Part shown: one piece after another, positions 51,421-59,945 of the stretch | How positions within the stretch are numbered: the stretch's first letter is position 1 | Layout: every line of letters begins with the position of its first letter | Source: Carboxylicivirga sp964602515 | Lineage (GTDB): Bacteria; Bacteroidota; Bacteroidia; Bacteroidales; Marinilabiliaceae | NCBI GenBank assembly: GCA_964602515.1 | Contig: CAZRRJ010000001.1 | Span: forward strand, 1-64,000 | Direction: 5' to 3' | Length of the DNA stretch: 64,000 nucleotides | Position numbers and translations under genes: made by a program | The notes under the pieces: model-generated | What the model was told of the DNA's origin: nothing | The model's database searches: none | What the model saw: the letters and a program-made list of their open reading frames with translations, nothing else

Positions 51421-52941
51421 ATGAAAAAACATAAACTTATACTACTTCTCCTGCTTATAGGTCAATTACTTTTCGCCCAACAGCGAATGACTCTTTCATT
51501 AGAAGATGCCCTGCGATTAGCACAAACACAATCCTTGCAATCTTTTCTTGTTAAAAACAACTATCTGTCAGGTTATTGGCAGTATAAAAGCTTTAAAGCT
51601 AATTATTTGCCTGAATTAGAATTAAATTCACAATTGCTGTCATATGCCAATGCCAACCAGTTACGGTATAACTCAGTTACCAGAACAGAGGATTATGTGC
51701 GTACTGAAGCATTGAATTCTAATGCCTCATTAGCTATCAAACAAAATGTGGGTCTTACAGGAGGGACTTTTTATATGCAGTCTGATCTGGCCCGAAATGA
51801 GAATTTTGGCAATAGGGCTTATACGCAGTTTTCTTCACGTCCTTTTAGAATAGGGTATAGGCAGGAATTGTTTGGTTACAATCGGTTTAAATGGGAAGGT
51901 AAGCTGGAACCTAAAAAAATCGAAAAAGCCATGCGAGAGTATTTGCACAGCGTTGAGCGGACTAACAGCATCGGATGTACTTACTTTTTTAATCTGGCTA
52001 TGGCTGAAATAAACCTTGAGATGGCTGGGTACAATAATGCTCATACGGATACACTTCTTCAAGTGGCTCAAAAACGTTTTATATTGGGTACCGTAAAAAA
52101 GGATGAATTGCTGGAGTTGGAACTCAATAAAAATAACTCAGCTATTAACCTGGAAGAAGCACAGATGCAGTACCGAAAAAACAAAGAAGCACTAATTTCT
52201 TTCCTGCGCCTTCCTTCTGAAACAGTCCTGCAGCTTATTTTACCTGATGTAATGGTACTCGATATACCCGAAGGTAAAGCTCTGCAATTGGCCAAAGAGC
52301 GAAATGCCGAAATGTTGGAACAAGAATTAAAGCTTATTGATGCTCAACGCCAGGTAGCTAAGATAAAAGCTGAGAATCGTTTTCAGGCTAATCTGAATGT
52401 CTCATACGGCATTAACAAAGTGGATGGTTATTATGATAATCAAAATGATATGCCTGTTAACGGTGAGATTGGTAATGTATATCGTCCTGAGTTTGATGAT
52501 TATCAGCAACTTGGAGTAAGCTTAAACGTGCCCATCCTGGATTGGGGGAAGCGCAAGGGACAGTACCAACTGGCAAAATCGCGTCAGGAAATTGCACGTA
52601 TTAGTGCCGAACAGGCCATTAACACTTTTGAGCAGGAGGTTATCACCAAAGTGTTGGAGTTTAACCTCCAACATAACAAAGTGCAGGCAGCAGCCAAATC
52701 AGATACACTTGCACATCAAAGCTACGAACTCACCACTACTCGTTTCAGAAAAGGGAATGTGGATGTTTTAAAACTCACCTCTTCTCAGAAAGCAAAAGAT
52801 AATGCCCGTCTGCAATATATTCAATCTTTATATCAATATTGGGCAGGGTATTATACAGTCAGAAACCTGACATTATATGATTTTGTCAATAATAAGCTTC
52901 TGGAGGAAGATTTTAACCAACTTTTGCAAAATATGGAGTAA
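51421..52941 (+). CDS. TolC-family outer-membrane efflux protein
   Basis: A 506-residue outer-membrane factor. Signal peptide MKKHKLILLLLLIGQLLFAQ. Two OEP repeats follow: the first begins RMTLSLEDALRLAQTQSLQS, the second has LDIPEGKALQLAKERNAEML and LNVPILDWGKRKGQYQLAKS (the 'P-(I/L)-x-D-W-G' motif typical of Bacteroidota TolC), ending near LLEEDFNQLLQNME. It is the last gene of the locus and completes the adaptor/RND/TolC set. A 264-nt gap separates it from the preceding thioredoxin-like gene, with no clear terminator. Confidence 0.93.
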   Translation: MKKHKLILLLLLIGQLLFAQQRMTLSLEDALRLAQTQSLQSFLVKNNYLSGYWQYKSFKANYLPELELNSQLLSYANANQLRYNSVTRTEDYVRTEALNSNASLAIKQNVGLTGGTFYMQSDLARNENFGNRAYTQFSSRPFRIGYRQELFGYNRFKWEGKLEPKKIEKAMREYLHSVERTNSIGCTYFFNLAMAEINLEMAGYNNAHTDTLLQVAQKRFILGTVKKDELLELELNKNNSAINLEEAQMQYRKNKEALISFLRLPSETVLQLILPDVMVLDIPEGKALQLAKERNAEMLEQELKLIDAQRQVAKIKAENRFQANLNVSYGINKVDGYYDNQNDMPVNGEIGNVYRPEFDDYQQLGVSLNVPILDWGKRKGQYQLAKSRQEIARISAEQAINTFEQEVITKVLEFNLQHNKVQAAAKSDTLAHQSYELTTTRFRKGNVDVLKLTSSQKAKDNARLQYIQSLYQYWAGYYTVRNLTLYDFVNNKLLEEDFNQLLQNME

Positions 52942-53433
52942 TACTTGTACTGCACATATATTAATTCAAGATTTACGTAACTTATATGATTCGTTCTTTT
53001 TTATTAAATTTCATTTTAACAAGCTAGAAATCTTTAGGCATTGAAATAATGTTAGTTTATTAATGGATAGATGCTCAATTATCATTAATATAGTTTATCA
53101 CTATTGGCAGACTAAGATTGGAATTCAAAAATTATTTTCTACAACGCCCATTTAATGGGTGTTTGTTTTTCATTTCAAAATAAGCCCCCATTCTAATTTA
53201 ACTGCAATTGTTCTGAGGATCCACTAACTTATTTTTTAACTTTTATGGTGCTTTATCAGGGGTGATATGTCTACAACCTTTAGCAAATCTATTATCTGTC
53301 TGAATATCGGCTGACCTACAAAATTTATTTCGCTATTTTTACTCATGTTGTAAAATGTTTCACCTAATCTGATTATCAACCTATGGGTGACGAATAGGCG
53401 AAATTAATGTTAGAAAAAGCTGAATAAAAATAA
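52942..53433. other. Intergenic, AT-rich
   Basis: No gene seen between tolC and the tmRNA terminator. Confidence 0.5.
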
Positions 53434-53456
53434 AAACCCCTTGTACAAAGGGGTTT
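53434..53456 (-). terminator. Rho-independent terminator of tmRNA
   Basis: On the minus strand AAACCCCTT/AAGGGGTTT-type arms form a stem with a small loop, followed by TTTTTATTTTTATTC. It lies about 27 nt past the mature 3' end of the tmRNA. Confidence 0.8.
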
Positions 53457-53482
53457 GAAGTGTTTTGAAAAATCTTAATTTG

Positions 53483-53879
53483 TGGAGCTGCAGGGAATCG
53501 AACCCTGGTCCAGGCAAGGAAGCCATGTGCTTTCTTCATGCTTAGCTCTGACTTAATTTTCGAATAATAACTGGATCAAAGCCACCGATTATTACCTTAT
53601 CCTCTTTGTTTCGGACAATGCCCGAGGTTTGCATTTTCCTAGTTCTGATTTTCCAGCATCCTTGGCACGAACCGCCTCAAAACGTTAGCATTCGCAGGAT
53701 GTCTCGTTTCTGCACCTTGTGCTGAAATAAAGCTAATCTACTATGATTCGATTAAGCAGCAAGAGCGTAATTATTTTCGCCAATTAAAAAGTTTGAGATC
53801 CGGGTTTTACGAGCCAGCATCACGACGCTCGACATGCTTACACATCACTTTACCTAGCTGTCAAATCCACGTCAGCCCC
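53483..53879 (-). ncRNA. ssrA: Transfer-messenger RNA (tmRNA)
   Basis: The 5' end GGGGCTG (plus-strand complement 53873-53879) pairs with CAGCTCC at the 3' end (53484-53490). The T-arm sequence GGTTCGATTCCC lies just inside, followed by discriminator A (53483). CCA is not encoded (CAA follows). The resume codon opens a tag frame at 53781 down to 53752 that reads GENNYALAA and stops with TAA. It rescues stalled ribosomes and tags proteins for proteolysis. The length of 397 nt is normal. The small open frame on the opposite strand is a shadow. Confidence 0.97.
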
Positions 53880-53895
53880 TTAAAGAAATGCTATG

Positions 53896-53903
53896 CAAAA
53901 GTA
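53896..53903 (-). promoter_or_regulatory. Promoter -7-type box for tmRNA
   Basis: Minus-strand TACTTTTG fits TAnnTTTG, 17 nt before the mature 5' end, allowing a short precursor leader. The -33 element is not clear. Confidence 0.5.
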
Positions 53904-54106
53904 ATAAATATTTACACTAAGAAAATACCCGTATTGGTAAATATTGAGATTTTATATATAAAGTCCGGTTTGTCTTTAGCGGGTTACTTTTTGTACGAGG
54001 GAAAAATAACGAAAAATTCTTGACCTAAAATTATTAAAAAATATACTGACATAAAAAAAACGGATAAAATAAATTATCAGGTTACAAAACAAAGAGTTAA
54101 TATTTA

Positions 54107-54754
54107 TTATTTACTGCTTGCTAACCAACTTGAACTATTTAACATCCAGCTTTCAAGTGTTAGTTGTGGCTCAAAAAAATTAACATCATTAAATGTAATT
54201 GACCAACTGTCAAGGTTTAACATCCAGTTTTCGATCTGTAGTGGTTCTTCCGTTATGTTATTTGTTAAATATGGACTTACATCGCTTAATACCAGCCATT
54301 CATCTGTATTTAACATCCAGCTCTCTATGGCCATTTCTGTTTCCGCATACAACACTGTATTTGATGATACTAATGCCCAACTGTCGATGTCAGTCATCCA
54401 TTGTTCAACAAGTATTTCGGCTTCATAATATGTACTAGAAGAAGCAACAGATAGAGTTACTGTTGATCCACTTGTTATAGTTTTGGTTATCCAGGGTTCC
54501 ATTACTATTGGAACTTCACTGGTCTTTGTTAACATTGTTTTTAAATTTACTGGTTGTGTTTCAGTAATTATTGTTGATACGGGCTTAAGCATTCTTGAGT
54601 TGGTTATATATGCTATGTCTGTGATGAAGTTTACTTTTTCTTCTTTCTGATAGAATGAGAAGAAAATACTCAGGGTAAGGACTGATGCAACAATTCCAAA
54701 AAATAAATAATTGATTACTGAGTTTTTGTGGTGGTTGGGTACTGTAGTTTTCAT
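54107..54754 (-). CDS. Membrane-anchored WM-repeat protein of unknown function
   Basis: A 215-residue protein. One TM helix at about 16-36 (LFFGIVASVLTLSIFFSFY) anchors a periplasmic region that carries repeated E-x-W-(M/I) elements. Tryptophans lie at 88, 119, 146, 177 and 203; the last four copies have a second W exactly seven residues later (126, 153, 184, 210), e.g. IESWMLNTDEW, IENWMLNLDSW, LESWMLNSSSW. Spacing alternates 31, 27, 31, 26 residues. I do not recognise a named family. The gene lies alone between tmRNA and mdh. Confidence 0.7.
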   Translation of the reverse strand: MKTTVPNHHKNSVINYLFFGIVASVLTLSIFFSFYQKEEKVNFITDIAYITNSRMLKPVSTIITETQPVNLKTMLTKTSEVPIVMEPWITKTITSGSTVTLSVASSSTYYEAEILVEQWMTDIDSWALVSSNTVLYAETEMAIESWMLNTDEWLVLSDVSPYLTNNITEEPLQIENWMLNLDSWSITFNDVNFFEPQLTLESWMLNSSSWLASSK

Positions 54755-54912
54755 GATTTCTTCCTCTTTCTTTTGTTATATTAAGGATAAATCACAATTT
54801 GTGCCATAGTTTGTAATGATCACATAATTAATATCATAATGGTGTGAGTGGTTTTTATAGCCTGTTTATTTGCACGATATTGTAACAGGTGAATGTTCGG
54901 ATGCGTACAAAA

Positions 54913-54940
54913 AAATCCCATTTCAAAAGAGATGGGATTT
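54913..54940 (-). terminator. Rho-independent terminator of mdh
   Basis: On the minus strand AAATCCCAT pairs with ATGGGATTT over a 10-nt loop and the stem runs into TTTTTTTG. It lies 20 nt past the mdh stop. Confidence 0.8.
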
Positions 54941-54959
54941 TGTGTATAAAAATATAGAT

Positions 54960-55889
54960 TTATGCCTCTTTATTAAGAACTTCCATTACCTCAAGTACAT
55001 GTTTACGGCTCGTCTCAAGTAATTTCTTCTCATCAGCGTTAAGGTCAAGCTCAATTACTTTTTCAACACCATTCTTACCAAGAACTACTGGAACGCCAAG
55101 GTAACAGTCGTTAATACCATATTCCCCATCTAATTTAATACAAACTGGGAATACACGTTTTTGATCACGAACGATTGCTTCAACCATTTGAGCTGCTGCC
55201 GATCCCGGAGCGTACCAAGCCGAAGTACCCATCAATTTAACTAGTTCGCCACCGCCAAACTTGGTACGTTCTATAATTGCATTTAATTTATCTTCTTCAA
55301 TAAGCTCAGTTACGGGTATACCTCCAACAGTAGTATAACGGGGTAGTGGCACCATAGTATCACCATGTCCACCCATTAATACAGCCTGAATGTCTTTAGG
55401 TGATACATTTAATTCTTCAGCAAGAAAAGCCCTGTATCTAGCAGTATCAAGAATTCCAGCCATACCCATTACTTTTGTACGAGGGAACTTAGATGTTAAA
55501 TGTGCTTGATAAGTCATAACATCCAAAGGGTTTGAAACAATGATGATAATTGCTTCGGGAGAATATTTAACCACTTGTTCTGTTACCGACTTAACAATGC
55601 CTGCATTTGTAGAAATCAGGTCATCACGTGTCATTCCTGGCTTACGCGGAAGGCCAGAGGTGATAACAACAACATCAGAACCAGCTGTTTTCTCATAATC
55701 ATTAGTTGAACCAATAGTTCTTGTATCATATAAATTAATTGGAGCTTTTTGCCAGATATCAAGAGCTTTGCCTTCAGCAACACCTTCTTTAATGTCAACA
55801 AGTATAACCTCGTTTGCTATTTCTCTGTAAGCGAGTACATCAGCACAAGTTGCACCTACATTTCCTGCTCCAACAACTGTTACTTTCAT
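54960..55889 (-). CDS. mdh: Malate dehydrogenase
   Basis: A 309-residue LDH-like malate dehydrogenase. The NAD-binding loop GAGNVGATCA is at residues 7-16, followed by an acidic residue (VDIKEG) that selects NAD. Substrate arginines lie in GLPRKPGMTRDDL, NPLDVMTYQAH follows, and the catalytic His is in MGGHGDTMVPLPRYTTV. It interconverts malate and oxaloacetate in the TCA cycle. It is monocistronic, with its own terminator. Confidence 0.97.
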   Translation of the reverse strand: MKVTVVGAGNVGATCADVLAYREIANEVILVDIKEGVAEGKALDIWQKAPINLYDTRTIGSTNDYEKTAGSDVVVITSGLPRKPGMTRDDLISTNAGIVKSVTEQVVKYSPEAIIIIVSNPLDVMTYQAHLTSKFPRTKVMGMAGILDTARYRAFLAEELNVSPKDIQAVLMGGHGDTMVPLPRYTTVGGIPVTELIEEDKLNAIIERTKFGGGELVKLMGTSAWYAPGSAAAQMVEAIVRDQKRVFPVCIKLDGEYGINDCYLGVPVVLGKNGVEKVIELDLNADEKKLLETSRKHVLEVMEVLNKEA

Positions 55890-56692
55890 AATAAAATGGT
55901 ATTAATTAGTGTTAATTATATTATTTAAAGTTTGCAATATACTAATAATTAAAGCTTAACAAATTTGTCGATTAATGTTTAATTTTATGCTCTCGCAAAT
56001 ATAAAACTTTATTCTAAGGCTTATTTATTTTTAGAGGCTTTAACGTTTGTTAGTATCTTGTTGTTTTTATGTAAGTTTTTAGTAGATAGTGTAGTATGGT
56101 TATTTTGATTTAATGAAAAAAAACTTTAATAAAACCTATTATTTCATCTTTCGGTAAAGATTCAAATTTATCTTTTTACCGCTGTACCACTCTTGCATAG
56201 CATATGGTTATTACATTGATACCTGCATTTTATCTATTGCTGAAATGTAATAGCTTGAAACACTCTATTGCAAGTGCCTCCTAATTATTTACAAGTTATT
56301 ATTTTTATTGGTTCAGGTTTATTGTTTAACAAAAGATGAGCAAGAACTTTATATAACACCCTTTCTGTTATATAACATACTCTGAAAGGCTGAATTTTGT
56401 CATTTGTAAGTTTAATTCCTTCTGCTGTTTTAAAAGAATTTGTATTTCTTTGGAGGTGATGCTAGTGCTGTTCAATATTTTTTGTAGAGAACAGTCTTAG
56501 TATAAACCTTCTTAAACCATGCTAATGCTTCTTAATTATTGTAACTTTGCATGATAATCAAGTTGTATAATAAAGGAAAATACAGGTTTGCACATTTGAG
56601 CTTATAAGGAAGTGGAGTGAAATTTATAGCTCGCGAAAAAGTGTAATTAGTATTAACATGGAGCTTGTTTAATTTTAAACTTATAAAATGCA
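55890..56692. other. Divergent intergenic region between mdh and folP
   Basis: 803 nt of AT-rich sequence with no gene seen. It should hold the promoters of both mdh and folP-cdaA. A minus-strand open frame at 56532-56903 overlaps folP and is not protein-like. Confidence 0.5.
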
Positions 56693-57523
56693 ATGTACAT
56701 AAATATAAAGGGGGGATTGAGATCTCTGGATATTCCATTAACAATGGGGATTTTAAATATAACACCTGATTCATTCTTCGATGGAGGTAAATATCAATTA
56801 AAATACGATATAGAGAAACGTTGTGATCAGATTCTTGAAGAAGGAGCGGATATAATTGATATAGGTGCTTATTCATCACGCCCCGGTGCATTGCATGTTT
56901 CAAAAGCTGATGAGCTTAAGCGTTTGAATCAGGCATTAGAAGTGATACGAGAAAGACACCCCAGTGCAGTTTTATCTGTTGATACCTTTAGAGCCGATGT
57001 GACCCAACATGTTGTTACTCGTTTTGAAGTGGATATTATTAATGATATCTCCGGAGGTACAATGGATAAACACATGTTTGAAACAATTGGGGAGTTAGGT
57101 GTTCCTTATGTGCTTATGCATATGCAGGGTACACCACAAAACATGCAAAATAACCCGTTTTATAATAATCTTATTGGTGAAATGGCTTTATTTTTTGCAA
57201 AGCAAGTGAATAAACTAAACAGTTTAGGGGCAAAAGATATTATTTTAGATCCCGGTTTTGGTTTTGGAAAAACATTAGAACATAATTATGAGTTGTTGAG
57301 AGAATTAAAACAATTTGAGATATTTAATTTGCCAATACTTGTAGGTGTGTCTCGTAAGTCGATGATTTACAAGGTTATTGATGTATTGCCGTTAGATGCT
57401 TTAAATGGTACTACTGCTTTAAATACCATTGCTTTATTAAATGGAGCCAATATTTTAAGAGTTCATGATGTTAGAGAAGCCATAGAATGTATTAATTTAG
57501 TGCGTCAACTAAAAAAAGCCTGA
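56693..57523 (+). CDS. folP: Dihydropteroate synthase
   Basis: A 276-residue TIM-barrel enzyme. MGILNITPDSFFDGG near the start binds pterin pyrophosphate, DIGAYSSRPGA follows (usually DIGGESTRPGA), and the C-terminal loops are DPGFGFGKTLEHNYELL and GVSRKSMIYKV. It joins DHPP and p-aminobenzoate in folate synthesis and is the sulfonamide target. The start is the ATG at 56693. The gene is followed after 7 nt by cdaA, the usual pairing in Bacteroidota. Confidence 0.97.
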   Translation: MYINIKGGLRSLDIPLTMGILNITPDSFFDGGKYQLKYDIEKRCDQILEEGADIIDIGAYSSRPGALHVSKADELKRLNQALEVIRERHPSAVLSVDTFRADVTQHVVTRFEVDIINDISGGTMDKHMFETIGELGVPYVLMHMQGTPQNMQNNPFYNNLIGEMALFFAKQVNKLNSLGAKDIILDPGFGFGKTLEHNYELLRELKQFEIFNLPILVGVSRKSMIYKVIDVLPLDALNGTTALNTIALLNGANILRVHDVREAIECINLVRQLKKA

Positions 57524-57530
57524 TAGATAC

Positions 57531-58298
57531 ATGACATTTCTTGATATACGTTTAATTGATTTGGTAGATATTGTTTTGGTTGCCTACCTGATGTTTAGAA
57601 TTTACAAACTTATAAAGGGTACTGTAGCTCTAAATATCATGTATGGTATATTTGCATTTGTCTTGTTCTGGCTACTTATCAAAGCTTTTAACATGGAGTT
57701 GTCTTCCAGTATATTGGATAAGCTGGTTGATGTAGGTGTTATTGCTTTTTTAGTCGTATTTCAGCAAGAGATACGTCGCTTTCTTTTATTGTTAGGGTCG
57801 CGTTATAATGTGTCATCTAAGTTTACAATGGAAAAAGTCTTTATGTCGGAATCAAAAGGAATGATGAATATTTATAATAAACCTGTTGTACGTGCCAGTG
57901 TTTCATTAGCCAGAACAAAAACAGGTGCTCTTATTGTAATTACAAAAGATTCTGATTTATTGGATTATGTGCAGACAGGTGAGTTAATAAATGGGGTGAT
58001 ATCATCACAGTTATTAGAAAATATCTTTTTTAAGAATAGCCCTTTGCATGATGGTGCTGTTATTATAACAGGAAATAAAATAAAAGCGGCTGGATGTATT
58101 CTCCCGGTTTCTCAAAATACTGATTTACCCAAACGTGTAGGTTTGAGACACAGGGCAGCGATGGGTATTACCGAGTCCACAGATGCCGTTGCTATTGTTG
58201 TATCAGAAGAAACAGGGCGTATTTCGTTTTTTAGTAAAGGAAAGATGGAGATGGGAATAACTGATGAAGAATTACAGGAATTGTTAAATAAGACCTGA
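57531..58298 (+). CDS. cdaA: Diadenylate cyclase CdaA
   Basis: A 255-residue protein. Three N-terminal TM helices (to about residue 80) precede the DAC domain. Catalytic motifs are SPLHDGAVIITGNKI (DGA) and LPKRVGLRHRAAMGITE (RHR). It makes the second messenger c-di-AMP from two ATP at the membrane. It is the second gene of the folP-cdaA operon. No GlmM or CdaR gene is next to it. Confidence 0.96.
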   Translation: MTFLDIRLIDLVDIVLVAYLMFRIYKLIKGTVALNIMYGIFAFVLFWLLIKAFNMELSSSILDKLVDVGVIAFLVVFQQEIRRFLLLLGSRYNVSSKFTMEKVFMSESKGMMNIYNKPVVRASVSLARTKTGALIVITKDSDLLDYVQTGELINGVISSQLLENIFFKNSPLHDGAVIITGNKIKAAGCILPVSQNTDLPKRVGLRHRAAMGITESTDAVAIVVSEETGRISFFSKGKMEMGITDEELQELLNKT

Positions 58299-58327
58299 TA
58301 ACAGGTTTTAATTTTTGAAATAATAAG

Positions 58328-59215
58328 ATGATGCCCAAAGGCAATAAAAATAATAAAGTAGCGATTAGCGGTGCCACTGGATTTATTGGCCGGTCGTTAA
58401 GTGAATTTCTTGAAGATAATGGCTATACAATTGTTAAGCTTTTAAGAAATGATTTCTTAAATGAACCGGATGTGTTAGCCAAGAAACTAAGAACTTGTGC
58501 TATTGTTATTAATCTGGCAGGTTCTCCTATTGGTATAAAAAAATGGACAACAGCCTATAAAGAAAAAATTATAAACAGCCGTATTAACACTACCAGGAAA
58601 CTTGTGGAAGCTATTCATTTGCTTAAGGAAAAGCCGGAAGTCTTGATTTCCACTTCTGCGGTAGGTATTTATGATAGTTTTGAGGTTCATGATGAATTTT
58701 CAACTAACTATGTGACGAATTTTTTAGGCCATGTTTGCAAAAAGTGGGAAGATGAGGCCTTTAAGTTACAATCGGTTAATAACGTACGTTTGTGTATAGT
58801 GCGTTTAGGCGTTGTTTTAGGAAAAGACGGTGGTGCCTGGCCGCACCTTCTTAAGCCTTTTAAGTACGGGATGGGGGCAAAACTTGGGGATGGGCATCAA
58901 GTGTTTCCGTTTATTCATATTAAGGATGTATTAAGTGCGTTTTGGTATCTTATTAAACGCAAAGAATCTGGTGGAATATACAATTTTGTGGCTCCGCAGA
59001 TGATATCTAACCTGGAGATTACAAAGGCTCTGAAACAAAGAACAAGAAACTCTATTTTGCCATATGTTCCCGAGTTTCTATTGCGCTTACTTTATGGTGA
59101 TGGAGCTGACCTGTTGCTAATAGGGCAGAAGGTTATTCCTAAGCGCCTTATCGAGGATGGCTTTCCATTTGCTTACCCTGATTTTAACGCTGTGGCAGAT
59201 GATCTTTTGAAATAA
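58328..59215 (+). CDS. TIGR01777-type SDR epimerase (YfcH-like)
   Basis: A 295-residue extended-SDR-fold protein. The NAD(P)-binding loop GATGFIGRSL is at about 15-24. VINLAGSPIGIKKWTTAYKE is the signature of the TIGR01777/SDR39U1 group, and ISTSAVGIYDSFEVHDE replaces the classical Y-x3-K region. The C-terminal DUF1731 part (VPEFLLRLLYGDGADLLLIG) is complete. The substrate is unknown for most of the family. It is probably co-transcribed with cdaA (29-nt gap). Confidence 0.9.
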   Translation: MMPKGNKNNKVAISGATGFIGRSLSEFLEDNGYTIVKLLRNDFLNEPDVLAKKLRTCAIVINLAGSPIGIKKWTTAYKEKIINSRINTTRKLVEAIHLLKEKPEVLISTSAVGIYDSFEVHDEFSTNYVTNFLGHVCKKWEDEAFKLQSVNNVRLCIVRLGVVLGKDGGAWPHLLKPFKYGMGAKLGDGHQVFPFIHIKDVLSAFWYLIKRKESGGIYNFVAPQMISNLEITKALKQRTRNSILPYVPEFLLRLLYGDGADLLLIGQKVIPKRLIEDGFPFAYPDFNAVADDLLK

Positions 59216-59223
59216 TATAAAAT

Positions 59224-59856
59224 CTACACATACCAATAGATAGCATAATAATGCGCATAAGCACCTGCGAGTACAAAAAAATGAAATATAGCATGGTTAT
59301 AAGGGATGTATTTTACCTGGTATAATACAGCTCCAAGCGTGTAGAATAAGCCACCGCCAGCCAACCATATTAAAGCATCAGGTGATAAGGATTTCATTAA
59401 AGGCTTGATGGCGATAACAACAACCCAGCCAAGCAGTACATAACTTATTGTTGATATTAAGCGAAAGCGGCCTGTGAAAAATAGCTTTAACATAATACCT
59501 CCAATGGCCAATAGCCAAACTGTACCAAGTAAAAAGTAGGCATGAGTAGTACCCATGCCAATCAAAAGAAATGGCATATATGAACCTGCTATCATTAGGT
59601 AAATAGCACAGTGATCAAATATCTTTAAACGTTTTCGTTTTCGTACATCAGTAGCAGAGTGATATAAAGTTGAAGCTAAAAACATGGACAGAATACATAA
59701 ACCATAGGTCAGGTAAATTAGTGCAGGTATCCAGCCGGAGAATGGTTTTAGTAAAAGAAATATTAATCCGATTAAACCCAGAATAAAGCCCAGCAGGTGT
59801 GAGTACACATTAAGCTTTTCTTCAATTGGAGTATAGATCTGATTTTTTGATTGCAT
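59224..59856 (-). CDS. Hemolysin III family (PAQR-like) membrane protein
   Basis: A 210-residue seven-TM protein. The N-terminus YTPIEEKLNVYSHLLGFILG is the family start. Conserved metal-site residues are visible: H in STLYHSATDVRKRKRL, D in IFDHCAIYLMIAGSYMPFLL, and the H-x3-H pattern in YNHAIFHFFVLAGAYAHYYA. The family includes TrhA and relates to PAQR receptors and possibly hydrolases; 'hemolysin' is a historic name. It is convergent with the SDR gene. Confidence 0.93.
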   Translation of the reverse strand: MQSKNQIYTPIEEKLNVYSHLLGFILGLIGLIFLLLKPFSGWIPALIYLTYGLCILSMFLASTLYHSATDVRKRKRLKIFDHCAIYLMIAGSYMPFLLIGMGTTHAYFLLGTVWLLAIGGIMLKLFFTGRFRLISTISYVLLGWVVVIAIKPLMKSLSPDALIWLAGGGLFYTLGAVLYQVKYIPYNHAIFHFFVLAGAYAHYYAIYWYV

Positions 59857-59945
59857 TCTTTTTCCTTTAGTGATAAAGGCAAAAGTATAAAAAAGAGTGA
59901 CCTAAACTACTATGTCACTCTTAAATATGATTGGGGTAAAATTAA

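Noticed and set aside
53793..54023. Small plus-strand open frame
   Set aside because: It overlaps the tmRNA gene on the opposite strand and has no protein-like features.
56532..56903. 123-codon minus-strand frame
   Set aside because: It overlaps the start of folP on the opposite strand and its residue make-up is that of an antisense shadow.
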